A stretch of DNA of 64,000 nt from Mesorhizobium liriopis (GCF_024053505.1 NZ_JAMXQS010000005.1:310001-374000), one strand, 5' to 3'; counted from the stretch's first letter, positions 20,619 through 30,967 are shown. Notes: generated by a model not told the origin, from the letters alone. Made by a program: numbers and translations.

Positions 20619-21962
20619 TCAGGCAGCGCCCGTTCTCCACGGACACATGGCTTCCCATGCGGCTGCGGCGCGCAACACGTCGCGGTCGCCGCGTGGACGG
20701 CCGATGAATTGCAGGCCCATGGCGCGGCCATCCGGCGCGAAACCGGCCGGCACGGAGACTGCGGGACATCCCGCCAATGTCGCATAGGACACGACCTCCA
20801 TCCATCGGTGATAGCTCGTCATGGTGCGGCCGGCGATTTCGGTGGGGTAGCGTAAATTCGCGTCGAAGGCGAAGACCTGGGCGGTGGGCAGCACTATCAA
20901 GTCGAAGCGCTCGAAAAGTTCGAGCATGTGGAGATACCAGGCCGAGCGGGTGGTGGAGGCCTCGTAAACATCGAGGGCGGACAGACGCGCCGCACCCTCC
21001 GCTTCCCACACGGCTTCGGGCTTGAGAAGGGCGGCCTTGGCGGGGTCGTCCCGATACGGTTTGAGCGCCGCGCCGGACGTCGCCTGGCGCAACGTGACGA
21101 AGCTCTGCCAGAGGCGTTCGAAGTCGAATTGCGGCAAGCAGGGCTCGACCGTGAACGGGCCAGTCTCCATCAGTCTCAGCGTGTCTTCGCAGAGGCTCAG
21201 CACACCGGCCTCGAAAGGCAAGTGCCCGCCGAGATCACCCAGCCAGCCGATGCGCCATGGCTTGGCCGCACCGTCGAGGCTGAGATCATCAAGATCGAAA
21301 GAGAGCGGCGCGCGAGGGTCGTATCCGGCCTGCACCTCAAGCAGCAGTGCCAGATCGGCCACGGTGCGCGCCATCGGGCCCTCGACGCCCATCTGCGTGA
21401 TGAAGAGCTCGCTTGATGGCCCGCCTGGCACCACGCCCTGGCTCGGGCGCATGCCATAGATATTGTTGAAGGCGGCAGGGTTGCGCAGGGAGCCGCCGAA
21501 GTCGCTTCCGTCGGCCAGCGGCACCATGTTCAGCGCGACCGCGACAGCCGCGCCGCCGCTCGATCCACCAGCGGTAAGCGTGGGGTCGAAGGCGTTCAGC
21601 GTCGTGCCGAAGACCGGGTTGAAGGTGTGCGAACCCAGACCCCATTCGGGTGTGTTGGTCTTGCCGACCACGATCGCGCCTGCGGCTTTCATGCGCGAAA
21701 CGAAAATCTCGTCCTCGTCCGGCAGATGGTCGGCGAAGATCGGCGAGCCGAAGGTGGTGCGGATACCCTTGGTGAGGGCAAGATCCTTGATGGCGACGGG
21801 CAGGCCGAACAGCGCGCCAGGCACGGCGCCTTGTGCGAGCGTGCGGTCGGCGGCTTCGGCCTCGCCCAGCACCTCTTCGCGCGGGCGTGAGGAGACCACC
21901 GCATTCAAATGCGGGTTTGCCGCCTCGATGCGGTCGAGGAAGCTGTTCGTGACCTCGACCAC
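20619..21962 (-). CDS. Amidase signature family enzyme (start uncertain)
   Basis: Amidase of at least 447 residues hydrolysing an unknown amide. The Ser-cisSer-Lys triad is visible: lysine in LPVAIKDLAL, serines in GGSSGGAAVAV and DFGGSLRNPAAF. The GTG at 21962 is the first usual start codon, but the conserved N-terminal helix (ALSATELVRAIRKGRFSVVEV) is encoded in the same frame just upstream, back to about 22093 where a TGA closes the frame. No ATG, GTG or TTG lies there; only CTG at 22064. Either a rare start is used or a frameshift has hit the 5' end. Confidence 0.8.
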   Translation of the reverse strand: MVEVTNSFLDRIEAANPHLNAVVSSRPREEVLGEAEAADRTLAQGAVPGALFGLPVAIKDLALTKGIRTTFGSPIFADHLPDEDEIFVSRMKAAGAIVVGKTNTPEWGLGSHTFNPVFGTTLNAFDPTLTAGGSSGGAAVAVALNMVPLADGSDFGGSLRNPAAFNNIYGMRPSQGVVPGGPSSELFITQMGVEGPMARTVADLALLLEVQAGYDPRAPLSFDLDDLSLDGAAKPWRIGWLGDLGGHLPFEAGVLSLCEDTLRLMETGPFTVEPCLPQFDFERLWQSFVTLRQATSGAALKPYRDDPAKAALLKPEAVWEAEGAARLSALDVYEASTTRSAWYLHMLELFERFDLIVLPTAQVFAFDANLRYPTEIAGRTMTSYHRWMEVVSYATLAGCPAVSVPAGFAPDGRAMGLQFIGRPRGDRDVLRAAAAWEAMCPWRTGAA

Positions 21963-22128
21963 GGAAAACCGGCCTTTGCGGATAGCCCGGACGAGCTCGG
22001 TCGCGGAAAGCGCACAAGGGCCGGAAGGCGAAGCGATGCCGTGCTTGTTGCTGGGGCGGGGCAGGATAGGGCTCTCCTCGACTTGGAGATGGCTTCATGC
22101 CAAGCTGAGAACGAACAGGAAAGGTGCC

Positions 22129-22332
22129 ATGCCGCGCCCAGCATCGAACCAGCCGCAGGCCACCGATCCGACGCCGATTCAAGGCGGAGAGACTCCAGGC
22201 GCCAGCGAGCGAGTGAAGACGCTTGTCGCAGAGGGATTGGAGAACCAGCAGCCTGGCATTTCGGCCCGGGAGATGATCGCAAAACTTCGCGAGCGTCATC
22301 AGCAGCGCTGGGGCCGACTGCCCGATGCCTGA
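22129..22332 (+). CDS. Type II antitoxin, ParD-like
   Basis: 67-residue protein whose last eight bases overlap the next gene, a RelE/ParE-type toxin. The C-terminal half (ERVKTLVAEGLENQQPGISAREMIAKLRER) is helical and charged; the pattern fits an antitoxin, but the family is not certain. ATG 22129 follows GGAAAGGTGCC. Function is inferred mainly from the coupling with the toxin. It probably binds the shared promoter upstream and neutralises the toxin. Confidence 0.7.
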   Translation: MPRPASNQPQATDPTPIQGGETPGASERVKTLVAEGLENQQPGISAREMIAKLRERHQQRWGRLPDA

Positions 22333-22624
22333 TGTGCGTTTTGGGCGCGAAGCCGAAAACGATCTTCTTTCCATCTATGATTTCATTGCAGACGCGGCTG
22401 GCGAGACCACTGCGGCCCGCTTCATCGCGCGTGTCGAACAAGCGGTTCTCGCCCTTGAAAGCTTTTCGGATCGAGGCAGACGGCGTGACGATCTCAGCTC
22501 TGGCATTCGGTCGCTCGCATTCGAGCGAAGACTGACGATCTTCTATCAAGTCTCATCGGCAAGCGTCGATATCGTGCGCGTTCTCTATGCTGGACGCGAC
22601 CTCGGTCGCGAAGACTGGCACTGA
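22325..22624 (+). CDS. RelE/ParE-family toxin
   Basis: 99-residue toxin of the RelE/ParE superfamily. The sequence has the family layout: VRFGREAENDLLSIYDFIAD, AARFIARVEQAVLALESF, and the C-terminal strand VDIVRVLYAGRDL. ParE-type proteins poison gyrase and RelE-type proteins cut mRNA; the helix-rich start resembles ParE more. ATG 22325 overlaps the antitoxin stop, giving translational coupling. It ends five bases from the convergent DUF2244 gene. Confidence 0.86.
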   Translation: MPDVRFGREAENDLLSIYDFIADAAGETTAARFIARVEQAVLALESFSDRGRRRDDLSSGIRSLAFERRLTIFYQVSSASVDIVRVLYAGRDLGREDWH

Positions 22625-22628
22625 CGCC

Positions 22629-23126
22629 TCACCGCGCCTTGGCCGTCGCCAGCGCCTGCCCGAAGGCCTTTGCGAAGCTCTCGCGATCGTCCGGGTTCAG
22701 GAAAGCCCCGATCGGCACGCGCTGGTCGCGGGTTTCCACCATCATGCCGGTGATGCCGATTTCGGAGTGGCGGCGCACCGTGAAGCGGCACCAGAAGGGG
22801 TTGAGGCGGTGGAGAACCGACCTGCCCGAAGGCGCGATCTTGCGGATGTCGCAGTGCTCGCGCGAGACGGAGACTTCCTCACGCATGCGGCCAGAACGGT
22901 AGGACAGGCGGAAAGCGAGCCAGAGGCCGATGACGTCGAGCCCGAAGAAGCCGACGATCGGCCATGCGCCATTGAACAGGAAGATCGCCGCCGTGAAGGC
23001 CCAGGCGAGAAGCATCGTGCCCATCAGCACGAGAAAGCCGGTGCGCCCGAGCGAGCGGTGCGGGGTGAGCAACGCCTTGAAGAAGGGCTCGTCACCTGCA
23101 TATGAGGATGGCGCGGGTTCAGCCAT
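22629..23126 (-). CDS. DUF2244 domain membrane protein
   Basis: 165-residue integral membrane protein of unknown function. Two adjacent hydrophobic helices (about residues 31-52 and 55-73) are followed by a soluble domain with WCRFTVRRHSEIGITGMMVETRDQRVPIGAFLNPDDRESFA, the DUF2244 signature. It starts 43 bp from nth, facing it, as in many Rhizobiales, so the two probably share a compact divergent promoter. Confidence 0.88.
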   Translation of the reverse strand: MAEPAPSSYAGDEPFFKALLTPHRSLGRTGFLVLMGTMLLAWAFTAAIFLFNGAWPIVGFFGLDVIGLWLAFRLSYRSGRMREEVSVSREHCDIRKIAPSGRSVLHRLNPFWCRFTVRRHSEIGITGMMVETRDQRVPIGAFLNPDDRESFAKAFGQALATAKAR

Positions 23127-23169
23127 CGGACAATCTTCCGTGTGAAACCAGCCTATTTATAGGGTGCCG

Positions 23170-23940
23170 ATGCTCAAGCCGAAAGCCCGGGCAACCAAAG
23201 CTGTTGCAAAAGTGAAGACCGCGCCGGCGGCGAAGCCGGTCAAAGCCGGGAAACTCAAGCCCGGCGAAGGGTGCCTCTATTCTGAGGCCGAACTTCACGA
23301 GATGTTCCGCCGCTTCCAGCTGCAGAGGCCGAACCCCCGAAGCGATCTCACTTATATCAACGCGTTCACGCTGCTCGTCGCCGTGGTGCTTTCAGCCCAG
23401 GCCACGGATGCGAGCGTGAACATCGCGACCGCGCCGCTTTTCGAGGTGGCCGATACGCCCGAGACGATGGCAGCGCTCGGCGAAGAAGAGATCGGCCGCT
23501 ATGTGCGCACCATCGGTCTGTGGCGGGCAAAGGCCAAGAACGTGCAGCTTCTTTCCGAAGCCTTGATCCGTGACCATGGGGGTGAAGTGCCCCAGACCGA
23601 GGAAGAGCTGATCAGGCTGCCGGGCGTGGGGCGCAAGACGGCGAATGTTGTGCGCAACAACGCGTTCGGGCATCCGACCATGGGCGTCGACACGCATATC
23701 TTTCGCCTGGGCAACCGCATCCATCTGGCACCGGGTGCGACGCCCGACGAGGTGGAGCGCGGGCTGTTGGCTGTCATTCCGCAGGAATACCTGCTTCACG
23801 CCCATCACTGGCTGATCCTGCACGGCCGCTATGTGTGCAAGGCACGCCGTCCTGAATGCGAGCGCTGCATCATCGCCGATCTTTGCAAGGCGGAGGTGAA
23901 GACCAACAGCGTGCCCGCGCCGATCGTTCAGCTCGACTAG
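23170..23940 (+). CDS. nth: Endonuclease III (DNA glycosylase/AP lyase)
   Basis: Base-excision repair enzyme of about 256 residues that removes oxidised pyrimidines and nicks abasic sites. The helix-hairpin-helix has LPGVGRKTANVV with the catalytic lysine, and the catalytic aspartate is in MGVDTHIFRLGNR. The C-terminal iron-sulfur loop C-x6-C-x2-C-x5-C is complete (CKARRPECERCIIADLC). ATG 23170 is preferred to GTG 23164 because AGGG lies five bases upstream. A lysine/alanine-rich N-terminal tail of about 30 residues precedes the domain. The stop overlaps the convergent DUF2214 gene at a CTAG. Confidence 0.96.
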   Translation: MLKPKARATKAVAKVKTAPAAKPVKAGKLKPGEGCLYSEAELHEMFRRFQLQRPNPRSDLTYINAFTLLVAVVLSAQATDASVNIATAPLFEVADTPETMAALGEEEIGRYVRTIGLWRAKAKNVQLLSEALIRDHGGEVPQTEEELIRLPGVGRKTANVVRNNAFGHPTMGVDTHIFRLGNRIHLAPGATPDEVERGLLAVIPQEYLLHAHHWLILHGRYVCKARRPECERCIIADLCKAEVKTNSVPAPIVQLD

Positions 23941-24389
23941 CCGCCTATATTGCGCGCCATGGCCGCCGCGAAGATCACGATCATCGCGAAGAAGAGCGCC
24001 TGGAAATGCACGAAGCGGCGCACATGCCTGATCTCCTCGGCAGAGACCGAGTAGGCGGGATCAGCACTTTGGTTCTTGCGCCAGCGCACGATGGCCTTGG
24101 ACGGCCAGATCGAGAGAATGCCGACAAGCGCGAAGGCCGCCATCTTGCCCCAGAAGGCATGGTTGGCCGCGTAATATTCCCAGCCCTTCAGCCCGTAGAT
24201 CACGCGCAACACGCCGACCGCGATCACCAGCACCGACAGGATACCGTAAAACATGTCGAGCCGCGCCAGCCGTCCGAGCGATGGCCCCGACAGCCCAGCC
24301 CGCAGGAGGGCCGCTTCCGCCACGAACACCGCGAAAAGCGGGAAGACCAGAAGATGGTGCAGGGATGCGAGCGTCCAATCGAGAAGCAT
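23937..24389 (-). CDS. DUF2214-family membrane protein
   Basis: 150-residue inner-membrane protein of unknown function with four hydrophobic segments. MLLDWTLASLHHLLVFPLFAVFVAE and the stretch LDMFYGILSVLVIAVGVLRVIYGLKGWEYY identify DUF2214. ATG 24389 is chosen as the homologous start. Tail-to-tail with nth by a 4-bp overlap and back-to-back with the adenosine kinase gene. Histidines in the first helix could bind a metal or heme, but that is speculation. Confidence 0.85.
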   Translation of the reverse strand: MLLDWTLASLHHLLVFPLFAVFVAEAALLRAGLSGPSLGRLARLDMFYGILSVLVIAVGVLRVIYGLKGWEYYAANHAFWGKMAAFALVGILSIWPSKAIVRWRKNQSADPAYSVSAEEIRHVRRFVHFQALFFAMIVIFAAAMARNIGG

Positions 24390-24511
24390 CGGGTTTGGTC
24401 TCCTCAGGCAGCGCGAGCTTATCAGGCCGTGAAACGGCGGCAAGCTGGACGGATGCCCGACGCTGTGTGACAAGCCCTTCCCGGAGAAACCCGCCGGAGC
24501 CCCCTTCCCGC

Positions 24512-25510
24512 ATGAGCCAGTTCGACGTCTTCTGCATCGGCAATGCGATTGTCGATATTCTCGCCCCTTGCGACGAGGATTTCCTTGTCACAAACGGCGT
24601 GGTGAAGGGTGCGATGAACCTGATCGACGCGACGCGCTCGGGGCTGCTGCTCAGCCGCATGGGCGAGCATGTGGAAGCGTCGGGCGGCAGTGCGGGCAAC
24701 ACGGCCGCGGGCGTCGCGGGCTTTGGCGGACGCGCGGCGTTTTCGGGCAAGGTGCGCAACGACCAGCTGGGCGAGCTCTACCGCCACGACATCCGCGCGC
24801 AGGGCGTCTCTTTCGACACCGAACCGCTTTCTGACGGCCCGCCGACCGCGACCTCGATGATCTTCGTGACGCCCGACGGCGAGCGTTCCATGAACACCTA
24901 TCTCGGTGCGTGCCTCGAACTCGGGCCCGACGATGTCGAGGAAGACAAGGCGCGCAACTCTTCCGTCACCTATTTCGAAGGCTATCTGTGGGACCCGCCG
25001 CTCGCAAAGACGATGATCCGCCAGACCGCGCATTTCGCCCATGAGGGCGGCCGTGAGGTCGCGATGACGCTGTCGGACCCGTTCTGCGTGGACCGCTATC
25101 GCGACGAGTTCTTGGACCTCATGCGCTCAGGCACGGTGGACATCGTGTTCGCCAATGAGAGCGAACTGAAATCGCTTTACGAGACGCAGTCCTTCGAGGA
25201 CGCGCTGGAACGCGTGCGAAAAGAGTGCAAGCTGGCGGCGGTCACGCGCTCAGAACACGGCTCGGTGGTGGTGCGCGGGGACGAGACGGAAGTGGTCGAG
25301 GCGATAAAGATCGAGCGGCTGGTGGATACGACCGGCGCGGGCGATCTCTACGCGGCGGGCTTTCTGTTCGGCTATACGACGGGCCGCTCCCTGCGCGATT
25401 GCGGGAGGCTGGGGTCGCTGGCAGCAGGGCTCGTGATCCAGCAGATCGGGCCTCGCCCGAAGCAGGATTTGCGGCGGGAGGCTGAGGCGCGGGGCTTGAT
25501 GGCAGGGTGA
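24512..25510 (+). CDS. Adenosine kinase (PfkB/ribokinase family)
   Basis: 332-residue kinase expected to phosphorylate adenosine to AMP. ATG 24512 gives MSQFDVFCIGNAIVDIL, the family N-terminus. The first signature is GGSAGNTAAGVAGFGGRAAF and the second is DTTGAGDLYAAGFLFG with the catalytic aspartate. The substrate region (FVTPDGERSMNTYLGAC) matches bacterial adenosine kinases better than fructokinases. It is transcribed alone; a weak ACCCGG/CCGGGT hairpin follows near 25575-25595. Confidence 0.9.
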   Translation: MSQFDVFCIGNAIVDILAPCDEDFLVTNGVVKGAMNLIDATRSGLLLSRMGEHVEASGGSAGNTAAGVAGFGGRAAFSGKVRNDQLGELYRHDIRAQGVSFDTEPLSDGPPTATSMIFVTPDGERSMNTYLGACLELGPDDVEEDKARNSSVTYFEGYLWDPPLAKTMIRQTAHFAHEGGREVAMTLSDPFCVDRYRDEFLDLMRSGTVDIVFANESELKSLYETQSFEDALERVRKECKLAAVTRSEHGSVVVRGDETEVVEAIKIERLVDTTGAGDLYAAGFLFGYTTGRSLRDCGRLGSLAAGLVIQQIGPRPKQDLRREAEARGLMAG

Positions 25511-25697
25511 GCCCGCCGAACTATGGCCTTGCCACCCACCCCTCCTCCAAGCTAATCACTCCCCATCCATCCTGGACCCGGTGAAATTCCGGGTGGCTCT
25601 TCCGGCCGCCGATCCGCCGGACAATCCCAGCAAGCCATTATCGTCTTCCGTCGCCATTCCCATGCGGCCGGCCTTGCTGTGACTTCTTCGGACCACC

Positions 25698-27176
25698 ATG
25701 ACTTCCCTTCAAACCATTCGCCGGGACTGGCTCGGCAATATTCGCGGCGACGTGCTCGCCGGCATCGTCGTGGCGCTGGCCTTGATCCCGGAGGCCATCG
25801 GCTTCTCGATCATCGCGGGCGTCGATCCCAAGATCGGGCTCTATGCCTCCTTCATCATCGCCATCGTGATTGCGTTCACGGGCGGGCGGCCGGGCATGAT
25901 ATCGGCGGCAACGGCTGCCACAGCCGTGCTGATGGGCACGCTCGTGCGCGAGTATGGGCTGGAATATCTCCTGGCGGCAACGGTTCTGGCCGGCCTGCTT
26001 CAGGTGGTCATGGGCTTGGCAAAGGTCGGCGTCCTGATGCGCTTCGTGTCGCGCTCGGTGATGACGGGCTTCGTCAATGCTCTCGCCATCCTGATCTTCA
26101 TGGCGCAACTGCCTGAACTGACGAACGTGACGCCCGCGACCTATGTGATGATCGCGGCAGCACTCGCCATCATCTACCTGTTTCCGAGGCTGACCCGCGC
26201 CGTGCCTTCACCGCTCGTGGCGATCGTGCTGCTTACCGCCTTCACGCTCTTCGTGCCGGTCGAGGTGCGCACGGTGGGCGACCTGGGCGAACTGCCTTCG
26301 ACCTTGCCGACACTGCTCTGGCCGCAGGTGCCGATGACCCTCGAGACGCTCTGGATCATCCTGCCCTACTCGATCAGCGTGGCAGCTGTCGGCCTGCTCG
26401 AAAGCCTGCTGACCGCATCCATCGTCGACCAGATGACCGACACGCCGAGCGACAAGAACCGCGAGGCGGTGGGCCAGGGCATCGCCAATTTCGTCTCGGG
26501 CTGCTTCGGTGCCATGGCGGGCTGCGCGATGATCGGGCAATCGGTGATCAATGTGCGCTCCGGCGGGCGCGGACGGCTTTCGACCTTCGTGGCCGGCGCC
26601 TTCCTGATCGTGCTTCTGCTGCTGCTTGCCGACTGGGTGCGCATCATTCCGATGCCGGCGCTCGTCGCCATCATGATCATGGTCTCAGTCGGCACTTTCA
26701 ACTGGGGTTCGCTCAACGACCTGCGCAAGCATCCGCGCCGGTCGAGCGTCGTGATGGTGGCAACCGTGCTGACGGTCGTCGGCACGCACAACCTTGCATT
26801 GGGCGTGGGCGTCGGCGTGCTCTTGTCCGGCATCTTCTTTGCCTGGAAGGTCGCGCAGATTTTCCGCGTCTCGTCCGTGCTCGAAGGCGCAACACGGACC
26901 TACCGCGTGGAAGGCCAGCTGTTCTTTGCTTCAGCCGAGTCTTTCCTCGAAAGCTTCGATTTCCGCGAGCCGATCAAGCATGTCGTGATCGATGTCTCAG
27001 CGGCGCATATCTGGGATCTGACGGGGGTGAACGCAGTCGATCAGGCCGTGCTGAAATTTCGCAAGCTCGGCGTGGAAGCAGAGGTGGTCGGCATGAACCA
27101 GGCGAGCGCCACGATCATGGACAAGCTTGCGGTTCACAACGATCCGAAGGTGCTGGAGCGCGCCTTCGGGCATTGA
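25698..27176 (+). CDS. SulP-family anion transporter with STAS domain
   Basis: Inner-membrane transporter of 492 residues for sulfate, bicarbonate or dicarboxylates. The N-terminal signature [36 protein letters not shown] is diagnostic of SulP, about 12 membrane segments follow, and a C-terminal cytoplasmic STAS domain (from about residue 390, [21 protein letters not shown]) is present. No sulfur-assimilation or carbonic anhydrase gene lies nearby, so the anion is not determined. Confidence 0.9.
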   Translation: MTSLQTIRRDWLGNIRGDVLAGIVVALALIPEAIGFSIIAGVDPKIGLYASFIIAIVIAFTGGRPGMISAATAATAVLMGTLVREYGLEYLLAATVLAGLLQVVMGLAKVGVLMRFVSRSVMTGFVNALAILIFMAQLPELTNVTPATYVMIAAALAIIYLFPRLTRAVPSPLVAIVLLTAFTLFVPVEVRTVGDLGELPSTLPTLLWPQVPMTLETLWIILPYSISVAAVGLLESLLTASIVDQMTDTPSDKNREAVGQGIANFVSGCFGAMAGCAMIGQSVINVRSGGRGRLSTFVAGAFLIVLLLLLADWVRIIPMPALVAIMIMVSVGTFNWGSLNDLRKHPRRSSVVMVATVLTVVGTHNLALGVGVGVLLSGIFFAWKVAQIFRVSSVLEGATRTYRVEGQLFFASAESFLESFDFREPIKHVVIDVSAAHIWDLTGVNAVDQAVLKFRKLGVEAEVVGMNQASATIMDKLAVHNDPKVLERAFGH

Positions 27177-27198
27177 GAGACCGGGAGACCGGGTTGGC

Positions 27199-28083
27199 TC
27201 AGGCGGCGGCGCTGGTCTTGGCGGCCGCCGCGCGAGGCAGGGTGACCGCGGCTTTCAGCGGCAGGTGGTCGGAGGCGATGCGCGCAAGCGGCGTGTCATG
27301 CAGGCGCACGCCCGCAATGGCGCCGGCCGGTAGGCTGAGGATGCGGTCGAGTGCCAGCACAGGGAACCGCGAGGGAAAGCTCGGGATCGCCGCATGGAGC
27401 GGGCCGAATGAGGGCGCGAGCTTCTGAAGTGCCGAGCGCTCGCCCAGGCGCCATTCGTTGAGATCGCCCATCAGCACGGTGGGGCGACCGTCCTCCGGCT
27501 GGGCGGAGGCCAGAAGCGTCTCGACCTGCTGGGCGCGCGAGCGGCGCAACAGCCCCAGATGGGCTGCGATGATGCGGATCGGGCCCGCGCCAAGCTCGAG
27601 ATCGACCACCAGCGCACCGCGCGGCTCAACGCCAGGCAAGACGATTTGCGTCGCGTTCGACACGATCCCGTCGCGGAACAGGACCACATTGCCATGCCAG
27701 CCATGACCCGGCTGAGGGATCGACATGGGAACCGCGACGAGACCGCATTCGCGCTTGAGCATCTTGAGATCGAGCAGACCGACGCGCTCGCCGAAGCGCT
27801 GGTCGGCTTCCTGGAGCGCGATCACGTCCGGGTCGATCTCCTTGATCACGGTCGCGATACGGTGCGGGTCGAAGCGCCGGTCGAGGCCGACGCATTTGTG
27901 GATGTTGTAGGAGGCGACCAGAATATCGCCCGAGCCGCCCTCCACCGCCGTATACATCTTCCGGTCCTGTCGGATGGCGGAAGCGAGCAATGGGCCGAAC
28001 CGTCCGATGCCCGCACCCTCGCAGGCGCTGGCAAGAGCCTCGCGGGAGCGGTTCTTGTCCTTTCGGCTCTTCGGCGACGTCAT
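27199..28083 (-). CDS. Endonuclease/exonuclease/phosphatase (EEP) family protein
   Basis: 294-residue metal-dependent hydrolase of the EEP fold. Motifs in order are SYNIHKCVGLDRRFDP, DVIALQEAD with the metal-binding glutamate, IIAAHLGL, MGDLNEW and ASDHLPLKAAV with the catalytic aspartate-histidine pair. ATG 28083 avoids a poorly conserved leader. In rhizobia such genes are often paired with a phospholipase-D-like gene, as here (divergent, 186 bp away). The substrate (nucleic acid or a phosphodiester lipid) is unknown. Confidence 0.88.
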   Translation of the reverse strand: MTSPKSRKDKNRSREALASACEGAGIGRFGPLLASAIRQDRKMYTAVEGGSGDILVASYNIHKCVGLDRRFDPHRIATVIKEIDPDVIALQEADQRFGERVGLLDLKMLKRECGLVAVPMSIPQPGHGWHGNVVLFRDGIVSNATQIVLPGVEPRGALVVDLELGAGPIRIIAAHLGLLRRSRAQQVETLLASAQPEDGRPTVLMGDLNEWRLGERSALQKLAPSFGPLHAAIPSFPSRFPVLALDRILSLPAGAIAGVRLHDTPLARIASDHLPLKAAVTLPRAAAAKTSAAA

Positions 28084-28269
28084 GCAGGCGGCTTCCCGGT
28101 TCGTCTTGCCGTCATGTTGTAGAGGCCGCGCGAAAAGCCGCAAGGCGGGAGGATACGGAACTCGCATGGCGAAAGGCTGGCATGGCTTGGTTAATGCGGA
28201 ACGAAGGAATGGGTTTCGGCGAACCGAAATGCCGCAATTTCGTTAGAGATGTCGGTCAAGGAGTCGTGA

Positions 28270-29835
28270 ATGCCAGTTGTGTGGATGGTTCTGTCGTGGG
28301 TCGCGCTGTTTGCAGCCGCATCCTTTGCGACAGTCTATTCCTATGGCCGCTTCGCGCGCAGCGCCAAGGGCGCGCCTGCGACCGCATTGCCCGTTGCCGA
28401 TGACGCAACCCCGCTCGACCGCACGATCCGGCCACGGCTTGAGCAAAACCCGGACCATAGCGGGCTGATGCTGGTGTCCTCCAACACCCAGGCCTTCGCC
28501 TTGCGCGCACTCACCGCGCGCCAGGCGGGGCGGAGCCTCGACCTGCAATATTATTATTGGAGGGACGACCTCACCGGTCGCCTGCTCGGCCGCGAGGTGC
28601 TGGCAGCGGCCGATCGCGGCGTGCGCGTGCGTCTTTTGATCGACGACATCAACACGCGCACGGGCGACAGGACCTATGCCATCCTCGACAGCCACCCCCA
28701 CATTGAGGTGCGGCTGTTCAATCCGAGCCGTTCGCGCACGAGCCCGCTCAAAAGAGGGATTGAGCTTGTTCTCCGCGCGTTCAGCGTCAACCGGCGCATG
28801 CACAACAAGGCTTGGATCGCCGATGGGCGGATCGCAGTGGTCGGCGGACGCAATATCGGCGACGCCTATTTCGATGCGCACCAGAGCGCCAATTTCCGCG
28901 ACATGGATCTCTGCATGGTCGGCCCGGCCGTGGGCGAGACGGAAGCCATCTTCGACCGCTTCTGGAACAGCGACACGGTTCTGCCCATCAGCGCCTTTCA
29001 CCTCACACGGCCCGCTCGCCGCGCACGGCAGCTCGATCGCCTGCGCGCCAAGCTCGAAAAGGTGGCAAAGGGCGAGGCGGCCAAGCCTTATCTCGACCGC
29101 CTGCATCGGGAAGCGGATGTCGCCGCAGTGGTGAACGGCCAGGCGGCGTTCCATTGGACTACCGAGGCGCGGGTCATTTCCGACCCGCCGGAGAAAATCC
29201 TCGACAAGCATGAGGGCGACTGGATCAGCCGCGCCATCCTGCCGGCGCTGGAAACGGCCCAAAAGAGCATCGCGATCATCTCGCCCTATTTCATCCCGGG
29301 CGCACGAGGCGTCGCGATGCTGGAAGACTTGGTGAAGCGCGGGGTGGATTGCGCGGTTCTCACCAACTCGCTGGCCGCGACCGATGTCGTAGCGGTGCAC
29401 GGCGCCTATTCGGGCTACCGCAAGCCGGTTCTGCGCGCGGGCGTGCGGCTCTTCGAACTGCAGCCCGAGTTTCGCCAGCACCGGATGTCGCTGTTCGGCT
29501 CGAGCGGGGCGAGCCTGCACACCAAGGCATTCACCGTGGACGGTGCGGGCGGGTTCGTCGGTTCGTTCAATTTCGATCCGCGCTCGATCTCGCTCAACAC
29601 CGAGATGGGCGTGCTCTTCCGTGACGAGGCGCTGGCCAGAGAGATCGACACGATCTTTGCCGAGGAAACCGCGCCTGACAGCTCCTATGCGCTGAAGCTC
29701 GATGGTTCCCGTCTTCTCTGGCAGGACGAGAGCGAAACCGGCCCACGCACCCGCTCGCAGGAACCGGGCGCGCATCTCTGGCGGCGCATGATGTCGGGCT
29801 TCATCGGGCTTCTCCCGGTCGAATCCCAGCTCTGA
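28270..29835 (+). CDS. Phospholipase D-family protein (ClsC/YmdC-like cardiolipin synthase)
   Basis: 521-residue protein with an N-terminal membrane anchor (residues about 5-25) and two PLD catalytic motifs: [18 protein letters not shown] and [18 protein letters not shown], each with the H-x-K-x4-D layout. The spacing and [27 protein letters not shown] resemble ClsC/YmdC-type cardiolipin synthases. It would join phosphatidyl groups at the inner membrane. The start matches a GGAG site at 28259-28262. No partner gene like ymdB is next to it. Confidence 0.88.
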   Translation: MPVVWMVLSWVALFAAASFATVYSYGRFARSAKGAPATALPVADDATPLDRTIRPRLEQNPDHSGLMLVSSNTQAFALRALTARQAGRSLDLQYYYWRDDLTGRLLGREVLAAADRGVRVRLLIDDINTRTGDRTYAILDSHPHIEVRLFNPSRSRTSPLKRGIELVLRAFSVNRRMHNKAWIADGRIAVVGGRNIGDAYFDAHQSANFRDMDLCMVGPAVGETEAIFDRFWNSDTVLPISAFHLTRPARRARQLDRLRAKLEKVAKGEAAKPYLDRLHREADVAAVVNGQAAFHWTTEARVISDPPEKILDKHEGDWISRAILPALETAQKSIAIISPYFIPGARGVAMLEDLVKRGVDCAVLTNSLAATDVVAVHGAYSGYRKPVLRAGVRLFELQPEFRQHRMSLFGSSGASLHTKAFTVDGAGGFVGSFNFDPRSISLNTEMGVLFRDEALAREIDTIFAEETAPDSSYALKLDGSRLLWQDESETGPRTRSQEPGAHLWRRMMSGFIGLLPVESQL

Positions 29836-29899
29836 ACTTGATCCTCTCCGCGCTTCCCGCCATAAGCGCGCAACTTTTCTCTCTCCGAGCTTTCCGCCC

Positions 29900-30967
29900 A
29901 TGTCCGCCTTCAAGCCGCTCGTCTTTTCCGGCGTCCAGCCGACGGGCAATCTGCACTTAGGCAACTATCTCGGCGCGATCCGCAAGTTCGTGGCGCTGCA
30001 GGAGACCCACGACTGCATCTATTGCGTGGTCGATCTCCATTCGCTGACCGCCCAACTCGTCCATGACGATCTGGAAGACCAGACGCGCCAGATCACGGCC
30101 GCCTATCTCGCGGCCGGCATCGATCCGGCCAAGCACATCGTCTTCAACCAGAGCCGCGTTCCGGGGCATGCGGAACTCGCCTGGATCTTCAACTGCGTGG
30201 CGCGCATCGGCTGGATGAGCCGGATGACGCAGTTCAAGGACAAGGCCGGCAAGGACCGCGAGAACGCTTCGCTGGGACTGCTCGCCTATCCCAGCCTGAT
30301 GGCCGCCGACATTCTGCTCTACCGCGCCACCCATGTGCCGGTGGGGGACGACCAGAAGCAGCATCTGGAACTGACGCGCGACATCGCCCAGAAATTCAAC
30401 AACGACTTCTCCGACCGCATCGCCGCGCGCAATCTGGGCGTGACGATGCAGGTGGGCGAGGAAAAGGTGCAGGGTTATTTCCCCATGGCCGAACCTCTGA
30501 TCGGCGGTCCCGCGACGCGCATCATGTCGCTTCGCGATGGTTCGAAGAAGATGTCCAAGTCGGACCCGTCGGACCTGTCGCGCATCAACCTGACAGACGA
30601 TGCCGACACGATCTCGAAGAAGATCAGGAAGGCCAAGACCGACCCCGAGGCGCTGCCGAGTGCGGTGGAAGGGCTGGAAGGCCGGCCGGAAGCCGACAAT
30701 CTCGTCGGCATCTATGCGGGGCTTGCGGATACCACTAGGGAGGCGGTGCTGGCCGAGTATGGCGGACAGCAGTTCTCGGTGTTCAAGCCGGCGCTCGCCG
30801 ATCTCGCGGTCGAGAAGCTCGCGCCGATCGCTGCTGAGATGCGCCGGATTCTCGATGATCGCGCCTATGTCGATGCTGTGCTGCGCGACGGTGGCGAGCG
30901 AGCCGGAAAGCTGGCCGAAGCGACGATGAAGGATGTGCGTGGGATCATCGGGTTAAGCCAGGGATGA
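29900..30967 (+). CDS. trpS: Tryptophanyl-tRNA synthetase
   Basis: Class I aminoacyl-tRNA synthetase of 355 residues that charges tRNA-Trp. The ATP-binding HIGH motif is present as HLGNYLGAI near residue 19, and KMSKSDPSD marks the second ATP site. [15 protein letters not shown] and [14 protein letters not shown] are typical of bacterial TrpS. In Rhizobiales it commonly follows murJ; here more than 15 kb and many genes lie between. An intrinsic-terminator-like hairpin follows at 31070. Confidence 0.97.
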   Translation: MSAFKPLVFSGVQPTGNLHLGNYLGAIRKFVALQETHDCIYCVVDLHSLTAQLVHDDLEDQTRQITAAYLAAGIDPAKHIVFNQSRVPGHAELAWIFNCVARIGWMSRMTQFKDKAGKDRENASLGLLAYPSLMAADILLYRATHVPVGDDQKQHLELTRDIAQKFNNDFSDRIAARNLGVTMQVGEEKVQGYFPMAEPLIGGPATRIMSLRDGSKKMSKSDPSDLSRINLTDDADTISKKIRKAKTDPEALPSAVEGLEGRPEADNLVGIYAGLADTTREAVLAEYGGQQFSVFKPALADLAVEKLAPIAAEMRRILDDRAYVDAVLRDGGERAGKLAEATMKDVRGIIGLSQG

